Assembly (NCBI GenBank): GCA_048213135.1 | Contig: PS015009.1 | Location: 2,232,001-2,296,000 of the forward strand | Direction of reading: 5' to 3' | Source of the DNA: Reclinomonas americana ATCC 50394 | Lineage: Eukaryota; Jakobida; Jakobea; Jakobida | Length of the DNA: 64,000 nucleotides | Shown here: one piece after another, positions 50,750 to 58,910 of the stretch | Layout: every line of letters begins with the position of its first letter | How positions within the stretch are numbered: the stretch's first letter is position 1 | Notes under the pieces: model-generated | Seen by the model: the letters and a program-made list of their open reading frames with translations, nothing else | Database searches by the model: none | Told to the model about the DNA's origin: nothing | Made by a program: the position numbers and the translations under genes

Positions 50750-53128
50750 ATGAAAAGGATCATTAAGAAAGTAGCGGTACTCGGCAGCGGGGTAATGGGC
50801 AGCCGAATTGCCTGTCATTTTGCAGGTGTGGGATTGCAGGTATTGTTACTCGATATACAACCGGCAGGTCTTGCAACCGATGCCAAAACTGCGGATAAAA
50901 ATAAGATCGTGAATGATGCCCTGGCAGCAGCGATCAAGTCGAACCCGTCGCCGGTATATAACAAAGATGTGGTGAAGCGTATTAAAACGGGCAACTTCAC
51001 CGACAATATGAAAGACATTGCCGGTTACGACTGGGTGATAGAAGTAGTGGTGGAAAGACTCGATATCAAACAATCCATTTTTACTGAAGTGGAGAAATAC
51101 CGTACGCCGGGTACACTCATCACTTCCAATACATCTGGCATACCCATTCATATGATGACGGAAGGCCGCAGCGATGATTTTAAGAAACATTTCTGCGGTA
51201 CGCACTTTTTTAACCCCCCGCGTTACCTGCGCCTGCTGGAGATCATCCCTACACCGCATACCGATACTGAAGTGATTGATTTCCTCATGCAGTATGGCGA
51301 CATTACCCTGGGTAAGACCACCGTTTTGTGTAAGGATACACCGGCCTTCATCGCTAACCGGATTGGTGTGTTTGGTATGATGGCCATTATGAACGCGATG
51401 GAAAAATTGCAGCTGAATGTAGATGAAGTAGATGCCCTTACCGGACCTGTTATCGGACGCCCCAAATCGGCCACCTTCCGCACTGCCGATGTAGTGGGTA
51501 TCGATACCCTGGTGAAAGTAGCTGTGGGTGTGCACGACAACTGTCCTGCTGACGAAGCCCGTGAACAGTTTGTGATCCCCGCATGGCTTAATAAAATGGT
51601 AGAGAACAAATGGTTGGGTGATAAAACAGGACAGGGCTTTTTCAAAAAAACAAAATCCGTTACCGGCGAAAAAGAAATATTGACGCTCAACCTCCAAACC
51701 CTGGAGTATGGCCCGCGCCAGAAACCAAAATTCGCTACGCTGGAAACCGCCAAACCAATTGAGGACCTTAAACAAAGACTGAAAGCGCTTTGTGCCGGTA
51801 CCGATAAAGCCGGTGATTTTTACCGCCAGTTCCACTACAATTTATTCTCTTACATATCGCACCGCATACCTGAGATCAGCGACGAACTGTACCGGGTTGA
51901 CGACGCTATGATGGCCGGCTTTGGCTGGGAAATAGGCGCCTTCGAAAGCTGGGACGTTTTAGGTGTTGCCAAAACAGCAGAGGCGATGAAAGCCGCGGGT
52001 AAAACCGTAGCGCCGTGGGTGGAAGAAATGTTAGCAGCCGGTATCAGTACTTTCTATAAAGTAGAGAACGGTAAACGCCTGTACTATGACATTGCTTCCA
52101 AAGCTTACAAAGCCATACCCGGTGGTGATGCCTTCATCGTGATGCGCAATTTTGAGAATGAGACCATCTGGAAGAACAGCGCCTGCCGCACGTATCACCT
52201 CGGTGGTGATGTGCTTGGCCTGGAATGGTATACCAAAATGGGCAGCATCGGTGGCGAAGTGCTCGAAGGCATACAACGCTCCATTGCTTTGGCAGAAGAT
52301 AAATACAAAGGCCTGGTGATCGCCAATGAAGGCGGCAACTTCAGTGCCGGTGCCAACGTGGCCATGATCTTTATGATGGCGATAGAACAGGACTACGATG
52401 AGATCGATATGGCCATACGCCAGTTTCAGCAAACGATGATGCGGGTACGTTATTCAGGTATACCTGTAGTGGTAGCCCCGCACGGGCTGGCACTCGGCGG
52501 CGCCTGCGAAATGAGCCTGCATGCAGATAAAGTGATCCCTGCAGCCGAAACCTATACCGGCCTGGTAGAAGTGGGCATTGGCGTAATACCCGGTGGTGGC
52601 GGTACCAAGGAATTTGTACTGCGTGCTTCAGATGAAATTCATGAAGGCGAACCTGACACCATACCATTGCAAAACCGTTTCCTTACCATAGCCACGGCTA
52701 AAGTGGGTACCTCAGCTTATGAAGCTTACGACCTGGGTATTTACAGGAAGGGAAGGGATGTGGTAAGTGTAAACCAGGGCCGCCGCATCGCTGAAGCCAA
52801 ACAGGCGGTGATCGAATTATATGATGATGGTTATGTGATGCCCGTACAGCGCAGCGATATTAAAGTACTCGGTCGTAGTATGCTCGGCGCCCTGCATGCC
52901 GGTATCAATGGTATGTGGCGTGGCAACTATGCTACGGACCATGATGTGACTGTTGCAAAAAAACTCGCCTACGTGATGTGCGGCGGTGACCTGAGCGAAC
53001 CCACACTCGTAACCGAACAATACCTGCTCGACCTGGAACGCGAAGCCTTCCTGAGCCTGACCGGTGAAAAGAAAACATTGGAAAGGATACAGAGTATTCT
53101 GAAGAGCGGGAAACCGTTGAGGAATTAG
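50750..53128 (+). CDS. 3-hydroxyacyl-CoA dehydrogenase/enoyl-CoA hydratase fusion (FadN-like)
   Basis: A 792-residue two-domain beta-oxidation enzyme. The N-terminal NAD-binding loop is VAVLGSGVMGSRIACHFA, and the dehydrogenase active site lies in GTHFFNPPRYLRLLEIIPT. Two C-terminal dehydrogenase modules follow. From about residue 500 a crotonase-type domain appears (NEGGNFSAGANVAMI; GLALGGACEMSLHAD). The domain order matches FadN rather than FadB. No thiolase or acyl-CoA dehydrogenase gene is adjacent. Confidence 0.92.
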   Translation: MKRIIKKVAVLGSGVMGSRIACHFAGVGLQVLLLDIQPAGLATDAKTADKNKIVNDALAAAIKSNPSPVYNKDVVKRIKTGNFTDNMKDIAGYDWVIEVVVERLDIKQSIFTEVEKYRTPGTLITSNTSGIPIHMMTEGRSDDFKKHFCGTHFFNPPRYLRLLEIIPTPHTDTEVIDFLMQYGDITLGKTTVLCKDTPAFIANRIGVFGMMAIMNAMEKLQLNVDEVDALTGPVIGRPKSATFRTADVVGIDTLVKVAVGVHDNCPADEAREQFVIPAWLNKMVENKWLGDKTGQGFFKKTKSVTGEKEILTLNLQTLEYGPRQKPKFATLETAKPIEDLKQRLKALCAGTDKAGDFYRQFHYNLFSYISHRIPEISDELYRVDDAMMAGFGWEIGAFESWDVLGVAKTAEAMKAAGKTVAPWVEEMLAAGISTFYKVENGKRLYYDIASKAYKAIPGGDAFIVMRNFENETIWKNSACRTYHLGGDVLGLEWYTKMGSIGGEVLEGIQRSIALAEDKYKGLVIANEGGNFSAGANVAMIFMMAIEQDYDEIDMAIRQFQQTMMRVRYSGIPVVVAPHGLALGGACEMSLHADKVIPAAETYTGLVEVGIGVIPGGGGTKEFVLRASDEIHEGEPDTIPLQNRFLTIATAKVGTSAYEAYDLGIYRKGRDVVSVNQGRRIAEAKQAVIELYDDGYVMPVQRSDIKVLGRSMLGALHAGINGMWRGNYATDHDVTVAKKLAYVMCGGDLSEPTLVTEQYLLDLEREAFLSLTGEKKTLERIQSILKSGKPLRN

Positions 53129-53150
53129 TCTGCCTTTGTGTGGTTTGTCG

Positions 53151-53187
53151 CTGCCGGTCTGTCGCTGTTTGGTCTCTGACCAGCAGC
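53151..53187. repeat. Palindromic intergenic repeat
   Basis: TCGCTGTTTGGTCTCTGACC followed by AGCAGC is another copy of the GGTCTC-GACC family described at 20292-20360. Confidence 0.6.
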
Positions 53188-53202
53188 TTACAGGTAATAC
53201 AA

Positions 53203-53400
53203 TTGAACAAACGTTTCCTATACCTCATGCTGGGCATACTCGCCCTGGCTACCGCTACCGCGGGGGTTGTGCTGTGGATGAAAATGGAGGAGGAAAGAAA
53301 AGAAGACCAGATCGAAAGCAAACGTATCCGGGAGATAGAACAATCAACGGACTCTGTGACCATAAAACTCCCTGTTGACACCTCATTCACCGGCCGCTAG
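53203..53400 (+). CDS. Small membrane protein of unknown function
   Basis: A 65-residue protein with an N-terminal membrane helix (LYLMLGILALATATAGVVLW) and a charged tail (KMEEERKEDQIESKRIREIE). I do not recognise it. I start at TTG 53203; ATG 53227 is an alternative that would lose eight residues before the helix. A longer upstream frame runs into the palindromic repeat. It lies between two repeat arrays, so it may be young or mobile. Confidence 0.5.
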   Translation: MNKRFLYLMLGILALATATAGVVLWMKMEEERKEDQIESKRIREIEQSTDSVTIKLPVDTSFTGR

Positions 53401-53404
53401 TTTT

Positions 53405-53508
53405 TGCCGCTGCCTGGTCTCTGCCGCTGCTTGGTCTCTGACCAGCAGCGTAGGTTTTTTTTGCCGTTGCCTGGTCTCTGCCGCTGCCTGGTCTCTGACC
53501 AGCAGCGT
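53405..53508. repeat. Tandem cluster of four palindromic half/full repeats
   Basis: Two similar blocks (53405-53450 and 53461-53508) each contain GCCGCTGCCTGGTCTC followed by a full copy GCCGCTGCTTGGTCTCTGAC CAGCAGCG. The family is the same as at 20292-20360, here in tandem. Confidence 0.75.
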
Positions 53509-53572
53509 ATAGTTTTTTGTCCACTTCCCACATTTTTACTTTTACTTTTGATTTTTGACTTTCCCGCCCCCG

Positions 53573-53580
53573 TACATTTG
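53573..53580 (+). promoter_or_regulatory. Candidate -7 element of the metzincin gene
   Basis: TACATTTG matches TAnnTTTG, 20 bp before the ATG at 53600. A TTG lies 22 bp upstream (53548-53550), slightly too far for the consensus. Confidence 0.45.
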
Positions 53581-53599
53581 TTCTAAATCAATATTCATT

Positions 53600-54262
53600 A
53601 TGGGAGAAGCAGAACTGGTCCGTGGCAGTAATCAACTCATCATTCACGCTATCATCTTTTTTTACGGCGATGCTGCCAATGAAGAACTATCCAAACAGAT
53701 TGCCGCCGATATCGCCGCTCACTGGAATGAAGCAGAGGGCAGGGTTGTGATTGATGATATCGCTTACCTGCTACATTTCGATATAGAAGGGCATTACGCT
53801 GCGGGGCTTACCGATATCGACGTGCTGAGCAATATCAATCCCCGGTACAATTATTTTCGCGTGGAGAATTTTGCATCCGGCAATATTTCATTCGTTGACG
53901 GCATCGGCAGCAATACCGGTTATTTTCTGCTGAGTAACCTGCTCGATAATTCCACCACCGCGGCGCATGAGTTCGGGCATACATTGGGACTTGAACATCC
54001 GCATGTGCTCGACATCCGTGGTAAAGGCACACCCGGCATCATGTATCCCCGCGGCACGATCGTGGATCCTGAATTCCAGTACGATCCCGCCGTACCCGCC
54101 GGACTTAAAGGCGGTACCCTCAATCCCTTCACCCGTAAAGTACTGCAGGAAGATGTGGACGACCTGCACCTGGAACGACTTTCCTTCGACAACGGCAATA
54201 TGGCCATCGTAGGTGACTTCAGTTCGGTATGGCACGACAGGCATATCAATCCCGGTATTTGA
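53600..54262 (+). CDS. Metzincin-type zinc metalloprotease-like protein
   Basis: A 220-residue protein with the metzincin zinc motif HEFGHTLGLEHPH (HExxHxxGxxH) and a Met-turn in GIMYPRG, as in peptidase M10. A catalytic domain of normal size is present, without propeptide or further domains. No signal peptide is visible: the N-terminus MGEAELVRGSNQLIIHAIIF is not export-like. ATG at 53600 is chosen; the frame runs 45 bp upstream through the promoter. Confidence 0.8.
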   Translation: MGEAELVRGSNQLIIHAIIFFYGDAANEELSKQIAADIAAHWNEAEGRVVIDDIAYLLHFDIEGHYAAGLTDIDVLSNINPRYNYFRVENFASGNISFVDGIGSNTGYFLLSNLLDNSTTAAHEFGHTLGLEHPHVLDIRGKGTPGIMYPRGTIVDPEFQYDPAVPAGLKGGTLNPFTRKVLQEDVDDLHLERLSFDNGNMAIVGDFSSVWHDRHINPGI

Positions 54263-54264
54263 TC

Positions 54265-54280
54265 TTTCCGGTACCGGGAA
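54265..54280. repeat. 16-bp near-palindrome TTTCCGGTACCGGGAA, copy 2
   Basis: Identical to 24106-24121. It can fold as CTTTCCGGT/ACCGGGAAG with one wobble. No T-run follows. Confidence 0.55.
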
Positions 54281-54321
54281 GAGTTTCCTGTTATTCACAT
54301 CTTAATGCCATGAATATATTT

Positions 54322-54426
54322 CCCACAAAAGCACGAAGAATGCTAAGTATATATTCTGCCTGGCAACCCTTTGCGGCCTTAGCGGCTTGGTGGAGGGTTT
54401 ATCTGTTTTCAAACTGAGACATCACC
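54322..54426. repeat. 105-bp dispersed repeat, copy 2
   Basis: Direct-repeat partner of 50530-50635, ending 64 bp before the ABC ATPase start. A similar phase of CACGAAGAATGCTAAGTATA and TTTATCTGTTTTCAAACTGA is seen. Confidence 0.6.
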
Positions 54427-54490
54427 ATTGCGGGAAATCATTTTTCCTTTTAAGTTTCCCGCCTTATCTTCAGCTACCAATTTATGCTTT

Positions 54491-55420
54491 ATGGCAGTGC
54501 TCACTATTGACAAGATATCAAAAAATTATGGCCGCATCAGGGCGTTGGACAATGTAAGTTTCAGCGTGCCGCCTAAGACGGTTTTCGGCATCCTGGGTCC
54601 GAATGGCAGTGGTAAAACTACCCTGCTGGGTATTGTGATGGACATACTCAAAAGTACCAGCGGCAGTTACCATTGGGCGGGCAATCTCAGTTTACATGAT
54701 ACGCGTAAAACCATCGGCACCCTGCTGGAAACGCCCAACTTTTACCACTACCTCAGCGCTGAAGATAACCTGCTCATCGCTGCCCGGATCAAAGGGCATG
54801 GCGAAGGCGATATTGAAAAAGTACTGCGGCTGGTGAACCTGTATGAACGGCGGTCTTCCAAATTCAGTACCTATTCACTGGGTATGAAACAACGGCTGGC
54901 TATCGCGTCAGCATTACTGGGCGACCCCGATATACTCGTGTTTGATGAACCCACCAATGGTCTTGACCCTGCCGGTATCGCCGAGATCAGGGAACTGATC
55001 AAAGAGCTGAACCGCCAGGGCAAAACGATCATTATGGCCAGTCATATTCTTGATGAAGTGGAAAAAGTTTGTACGCACGTGGCCATCATACAAAAAGGCG
55101 TGCTCAAAACGATCGGTTCTGTAGCGGAAGTGATGAATACATCGCATTCAGGGCCAACGACCGCTGCTGCTACAGTACTCATCGAATTATCGGCTTCAGA
55201 TACTGCTGCATTAAAAAGATTGCTGGAAGGATACAGCTATGTTGATAAAGTGGAGCAATCAGGCGATGAACTGCTGATCACCTGCCCGGAAAATATTACG
55301 GCTGAACAGGTGAACAGGTACTGCTTCGACAATGGCATTGTACTCAGCAAACTTAATCTGAAACGCAAATCCCTGGAAGCCCGCTTCCTGGAGATCACCG
55401 GTAAACAAAGCGATAAATAG
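54491..55420 (+). CDS. ABC transporter ATP-binding protein
   Basis: A 309-residue ATPase. Walker A is GPNGSGKTT, the signature is YSLGMKQRL, Walker B is ILVFDEPTNGLDP, and the H-loop is MASHILDEV. A C-terminal extension of about 90 residues resembles DrrA/BcrA-type exporters. I start at ATG 54491 (MAVLTIDKISKNYG). The permease gene follows after 25 bp. Substrate unknown. Confidence 0.92.
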   Translation: MAVLTIDKISKNYGRIRALDNVSFSVPPKTVFGILGPNGSGKTTLLGIVMDILKSTSGSYHWAGNLSLHDTRKTIGTLLETPNFYHYLSAEDNLLIAARIKGHGEGDIEKVLRLVNLYERRSSKFSTYSLGMKQRLAIASALLGDPDILVFDEPTNGLDPAGIAEIRELIKELNRQGKTIIMASHILDEVEKVCTHVAIIQKGVLKTIGSVAEVMNTSHSGPTTAAATVLIELSASDTAALKRLLEGYSYVDKVEQSGDELLITCPENITAEQVNRYCFDNGIVLSKLNLKRKSLEARFLEITGKQSDK

Positions 55421-55445
55421 ACCCTCACATTTTACACATACCAGA

Positions 55446-56270
55446 ATGACACACCTGTTAAAAATAGAATGGCTCAAGCTCAGGAAATACCTGGCGTTTA
55501 TATTACTCAGCAGTTTTTTTATACTGGGGGTGGTGTTTCTTAATTACATTGTTTTCCTGATTGAAGAAAACCTCATCAAGGATATCAAGGGAGCGCAAAT
55601 GGTGTTCTCGGGTTCTTTCTTCGAATTTTCGCGGGTGTGGCTCACCGTCAGCTATTATGGAAGTTATTTCCTTATGTTGCCGGCCCTGCTTATGGTAATC
55701 CTGGTTACGAATGAATATTCCTACAAAACACACCGCCAGAATATCATCGACGGGCTGAGCCGTTTTGAATTTCTGAAAGTGAAACTGGCACTGGCGGTTA
55801 TACTGGCGATCGCCAGCACACTCGTTGTTATTCTTACCGGACTCATCTTCGGCCTGGCATCAGGTACTTCTTTTGCTTTGACGGGTTTTGAAAATGTGGG
55901 TTACTTCCTGCTTAAAGCGATTACCTATAACATGGTAGCGATACTGATCGCGTTGCTGACTAAAAGATCAGGCGTGGCCATCGCTGTTTTCTTCGTGTAT
56001 ACAATACTGGAAAATGGTATCTCCGGTTTGCTCTTCTTCCTGGCGATAAAAATAAAACGCGATAGTGGTACCGACCTGGGCAACCTGGGTAACTACCTGC
56101 CCATGAATGCTTCCGACGGTTTGCTGGCCAGTCCGCTGCAACGCTTCACCCAAATGGCTTCCGGCGTGCTTCCCAAAGACATCGACCTGCTGGTGCTGGC
56201 CTTTGCCCTGGCGTATATTGTCCTTTTTTACTGGTGGTCAAAAAGAAAATTCCTGAGAGCGGATCTTTAA
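55446..56270 (+). CDS. ABC transporter permease
   Basis: A 274-residue membrane protein with about six helices (for example YLAFILLSSFFILGVVFLNY; AVILAIASTLVVILTGLIFG). It forms an ABC-2-type exporter with the ATPase encoded just upstream; the substrate is unknown. Its stop codon overlaps that of the convergent SDR gene in TTAA. Confidence 0.87.
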   Translation: MTHLLKIEWLKLRKYLAFILLSSFFILGVVFLNYIVFLIEENLIKDIKGAQMVFSGSFFEFSRVWLTVSYYGSYFLMLPALLMVILVTNEYSYKTHRQNIIDGLSRFEFLKVKLALAVILAIASTLVVILTGLIFGLASGTSFALTGFENVGYFLLKAITYNMVAILIALLTKRSGVAIAVFFVYTILENGISGLLFFLAIKIKRDSGTDLGNLGNYLPMNASDGLLASPLQRFTQMASGVLPKDIDLLVLAFALAYIVLFYWWSKRKFLRADL

Positions 56271-57190
56271 TGACGGATAAGATCAGTAAGTGCTTCATCA
56301 ACGGTTGGGTATTCAAACCGGAAACCGGCGGCTTCTGTCTTTTTACTGCTGACCGTGGCGCTTTTCAACACCTCAATACTTCTTCCTCCCAAAACCAGTT
56401 TCAATGCAAAAGCGGGTATGGGTAACCGTAAGTATCGTTTATTGTTGCGGAGAAAGGCTGTCTGCGTCACCAGCTGACGGTTGGTAACAGGGCAGGGCGC
56501 CACCGCGTTATAAACACCGTTCATCTTATTGTTTTCTATCGCATACCGGAACAGGCGGCAGAGATCATCAATATGTATCCAGCTCATTACCTGTCTGCCA
56601 TTGCCAAGCACCGTGGCCACACCAAAACGTAAAGGAGAAATGAACTCCGGCAAAGCGCCACCATCTGTTGCCAATACAATGCCTGTGCGGAGTTTTACCA
56701 GGCGGATGCCCAATGTCTTCACTGGTTCCACACTTTCTTCCCACAGGCGGCATACTTCGCCCAGGAAATGTGTATCCGCCGGCGCTGTTTCTTCAAAAGG
56801 GCTTCCGCCGGGCTGATCGGCTCCGTAATACCCGATAGCGCTGGAACTGATAAAAGATGTAACGTGATGGGCTGTTTTCCGCAATTGCTCAATGATAAGC
56901 GCCGCGCTGCCGGCCCGGCTGCTGATGATCTCTTCTTTATAAGCCTTCGTCCATTTTTTATCCATAACACCGGCACCGGCAAGGTGAATGATGTGATCGG
57001 CCCTGCTTAAAGCATCCGTGTCAATAGTTCCTGCTTTCACATCCCAGGTTGCATAACTGACCCCGGGTTGGGACCTGCCTTCGGGAATACGACGGGTGAG
57101 GATGATGACCTGGTACCCGGCCCGGGTAAGTTCCCTGCAAAGATGACGGCCTACCAGCCCGGTGCCGCCTGTTATGAGTATGGTTTCCAT
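56267..57190 (-). CDS. TIGR01777 family SDR/epimerase (YfcH-like)
   Basis: A 307-residue short-chain dehydrogenase/reductase of the extended type. The NAD(P) loop is ILITGGTGLVGRHLCREL, and the SAIGYYGAD segment holds the YxxxK-like region. The AHHVTSFISSSAIGYYG block and the C-terminal LPIPAFALKLVLGGRSIEVL are typical of the YfcH family, whose substrate is unknown. Start ATG 57190 opens the Rossmann fold; an upstream ATG at 57238 adds 16 residues. Confidence 0.88.
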   Translation of the reverse strand: METILITGGTGLVGRHLCRELTRAGYQVIILTRRIPEGRSQPGVSYATWDVKAGTIDTDALSRADHIIHLAGAGVMDKKWTKAYKEEIISSRAGSAALIIEQLRKTAHHVTSFISSSAIGYYGADQPGGSPFEETAPADTHFLGEVCRLWEESVEPVKTLGIRLVKLRTGIVLATDGGALPEFISPLRFGVATVLGNGRQVMSWIHIDDLCRLFRYAIENNKMNGVYNAVAPCPVTNRQLVTQTAFLRNNKRYLRLPIPAFALKLVLGGRSIEVLKSATVSSKKTEAAGFRFEYPTVDEALTDLIRH

Positions 57191-57314
57191 GCGGTTCTTT
57201 CTTTTGGCATAATTATCACCTTTATTGTGTAAAAACAAAATTTAACTCATCTTGTTGCTGATAATGCCCGGCATTATTTTTAATAATCGTAATTTTAAGA
57301 CAAAACCGGTATTC

Positions 57315-58832
57315 ATGAAGCGTTTGCTATTTGCCATATTCCTTCTCTCTTTTGTATTACCATTCACCACCAGGGCGCAGCAGGTTATTTTCTCCGATTA
57401 TGAACGGCAGGACGGGCGTGATATGGACTTTGAAGTGATCGGTAAAATGAATGGCAATATACTGGTGTATAAGAATATCGGGTGGCGTCACCGGCTTAAT
57501 GTATTCGACGCTTCCATGAAAACGATTGAAACGATCAACCTCGATTTTGTGCAGGAGAAAACGTTTAACATGGATTTTGTTACCTACCCGGATCATTTCT
57601 ATATGATCTACCAGTACCAGAAAAAGAACATCGTATACTGCATGGCCGCGAAAATGGATGCCAATGGCCATAAGGTTGGCGATCCCATACAACTCGACAC
57701 CACACAAATACCGGTAATGGCGGATAATAAAATTTATTCCACCATCAGCAGCGACGACAAACAGCAGATCATGGTGTTCAAGATCCATAAAAAGAATGAA
57801 CGCTACAACCTGGTCAGCCTGTTGTTCAACAGCCAGCTGGAATTGCAGCGTAAAAGCAGGGAGGTGATACCGTTCAACGACCGCAGGGATAATTTCGGCG
57901 ATTTCGTTCTTGATAATGAAGGAAACCTGGCCTTTACCATCGCAACGCAGGCGGGCTACCGCGAAAACAACAATGCCCTGCAGCTCATTACCAAATCACC
58001 GGCGTCGGATACTGTTTCCTGGCATAAAATTGATCTCAGCGAAAGATATATTGATGAGGTTAAACTGAAAGTGGATAATCTCAATAAACGGTATCTCATC
58101 AACTCACTTTATTATAAAAAAAGCCGTGGCAGCATTGAAGGTCTTTTCAATTACAGCTGGGATAAGGTCAATGCCAAACCGGCGTCATCAGGGTTTACGC
58201 AGTTGTATGACACGTTGCGTAATGAGGCCAAGAATGAGGGGCTGCTCCGTTTTGCTTTTGATGATTTCCTGATCCGCCAGGTAGTTGTAAAAAAAGACGG
58301 CGGGTACATTCTTACAGCAGAAGATTTTTCGAGCCAGAACCGTGGCAATTTCGGAAGTCCCTGGAACCGCTGGGATTATTTCAATAGTCCGTATACCTAT
58401 AATTCAGGATATTACTATTACAGTCCTTACGGGTACTACCGCCCCTGGAACCGCTTCAACAACCAGCAGCAGAGTGTGCGGTATTATTATGCCAACATCA
58501 TTATCCTGGGCGTGGATAAGAACGGGCAGGTGCAATGGAGCAAAGTGATCCCTAAAGACCAGTTTGATGATGATGATGACCGCTTCATGTCCTTTTCCCT
58601 CATGAACTCCGGCGGTGAACTGCATTTTCTTTTTAATGAAAATGGTAAGTACCAGGTAATGGCCGACCACAGCATCAACACGGATGGTAAACTAACCCGC
58701 AACCCCACACTCAAAAGCCAGGAGAAGGGCTACCAGTTTATGCCGGTGATGGCCAAACAAACAGGTGCCAGGCAGATCATTATTCCCTGCTCGTACAGGG
58801 GATTTATCTGTTTCGCGAAAGTGGACTTCTGA
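57315..58832 (+). CDS. Secreted protein with Tyr/Asn-rich segment, unknown function
   Basis: A 505-residue protein with a signal peptide (LLFAIFLLSFVLPFTTRAQ). Much of it consists of beta-strand-like repeats (MNGNILVYKNIGWRHRLNVF; ILTAEDFSSQNRGNFGS). A short Tyr-, Asn- and Pro-rich stretch lies near residues 350-395 (YNSGYYYYSPYGYYRPWNRF). I know no family. A propeller-like fold is guesswork. I start at ATG 57315, which opens the signal peptide. Confidence 0.7.
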   Translation: MKRLLFAIFLLSFVLPFTTRAQQVIFSDYERQDGRDMDFEVIGKMNGNILVYKNIGWRHRLNVFDASMKTIETINLDFVQEKTFNMDFVTYPDHFYMIYQYQKKNIVYCMAAKMDANGHKVGDPIQLDTTQIPVMADNKIYSTISSDDKQQIMVFKIHKKNERYNLVSLLFNSQLELQRKSREVIPFNDRRDNFGDFVLDNEGNLAFTIATQAGYRENNNALQLITKSPASDTVSWHKIDLSERYIDEVKLKVDNLNKRYLINSLYYKKSRGSIEGLFNYSWDKVNAKPASSGFTQLYDTLRNEAKNEGLLRFAFDDFLIRQVVVKKDGGYILTAEDFSSQNRGNFGSPWNRWDYFNSPYTYNSGYYYYSPYGYYRPWNRFNNQQQSVRYYYANIIILGVDKNGQVQWSKVIPKDQFDDDDDRFMSFSLMNSGGELHFLFNENGKYQVMADHSINTDGKLTRNPTLKSQEKGYQFMPVMAKQTGARQIIIPCSYRGFICFAKVDF

Positions 58833-58879
58833 TCCCGGTCAATACCACATTTTCATATTTACACATCTGCACATTGTTG

Positions 58880-58887
58880 TACTTTTG
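58880..58887 (+). promoter_or_regulatory. Candidate -7 element of the DUF6427 gene
   Basis: TACTTTTG matches TAnnTTTG, 24 bp before the GTG start at 58911. The -33 site is weak. Confidence 0.4.
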
Positions 58888-58910
58888 CGGGATAAACAAT
58901 TCTTCGCATT

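Noticed and set aside
53404-53586. A 60-residue open frame with repeated CRCLVSDQQ
   Set aside because: It is the translation of the tandem palindromic repeats, not a gene.
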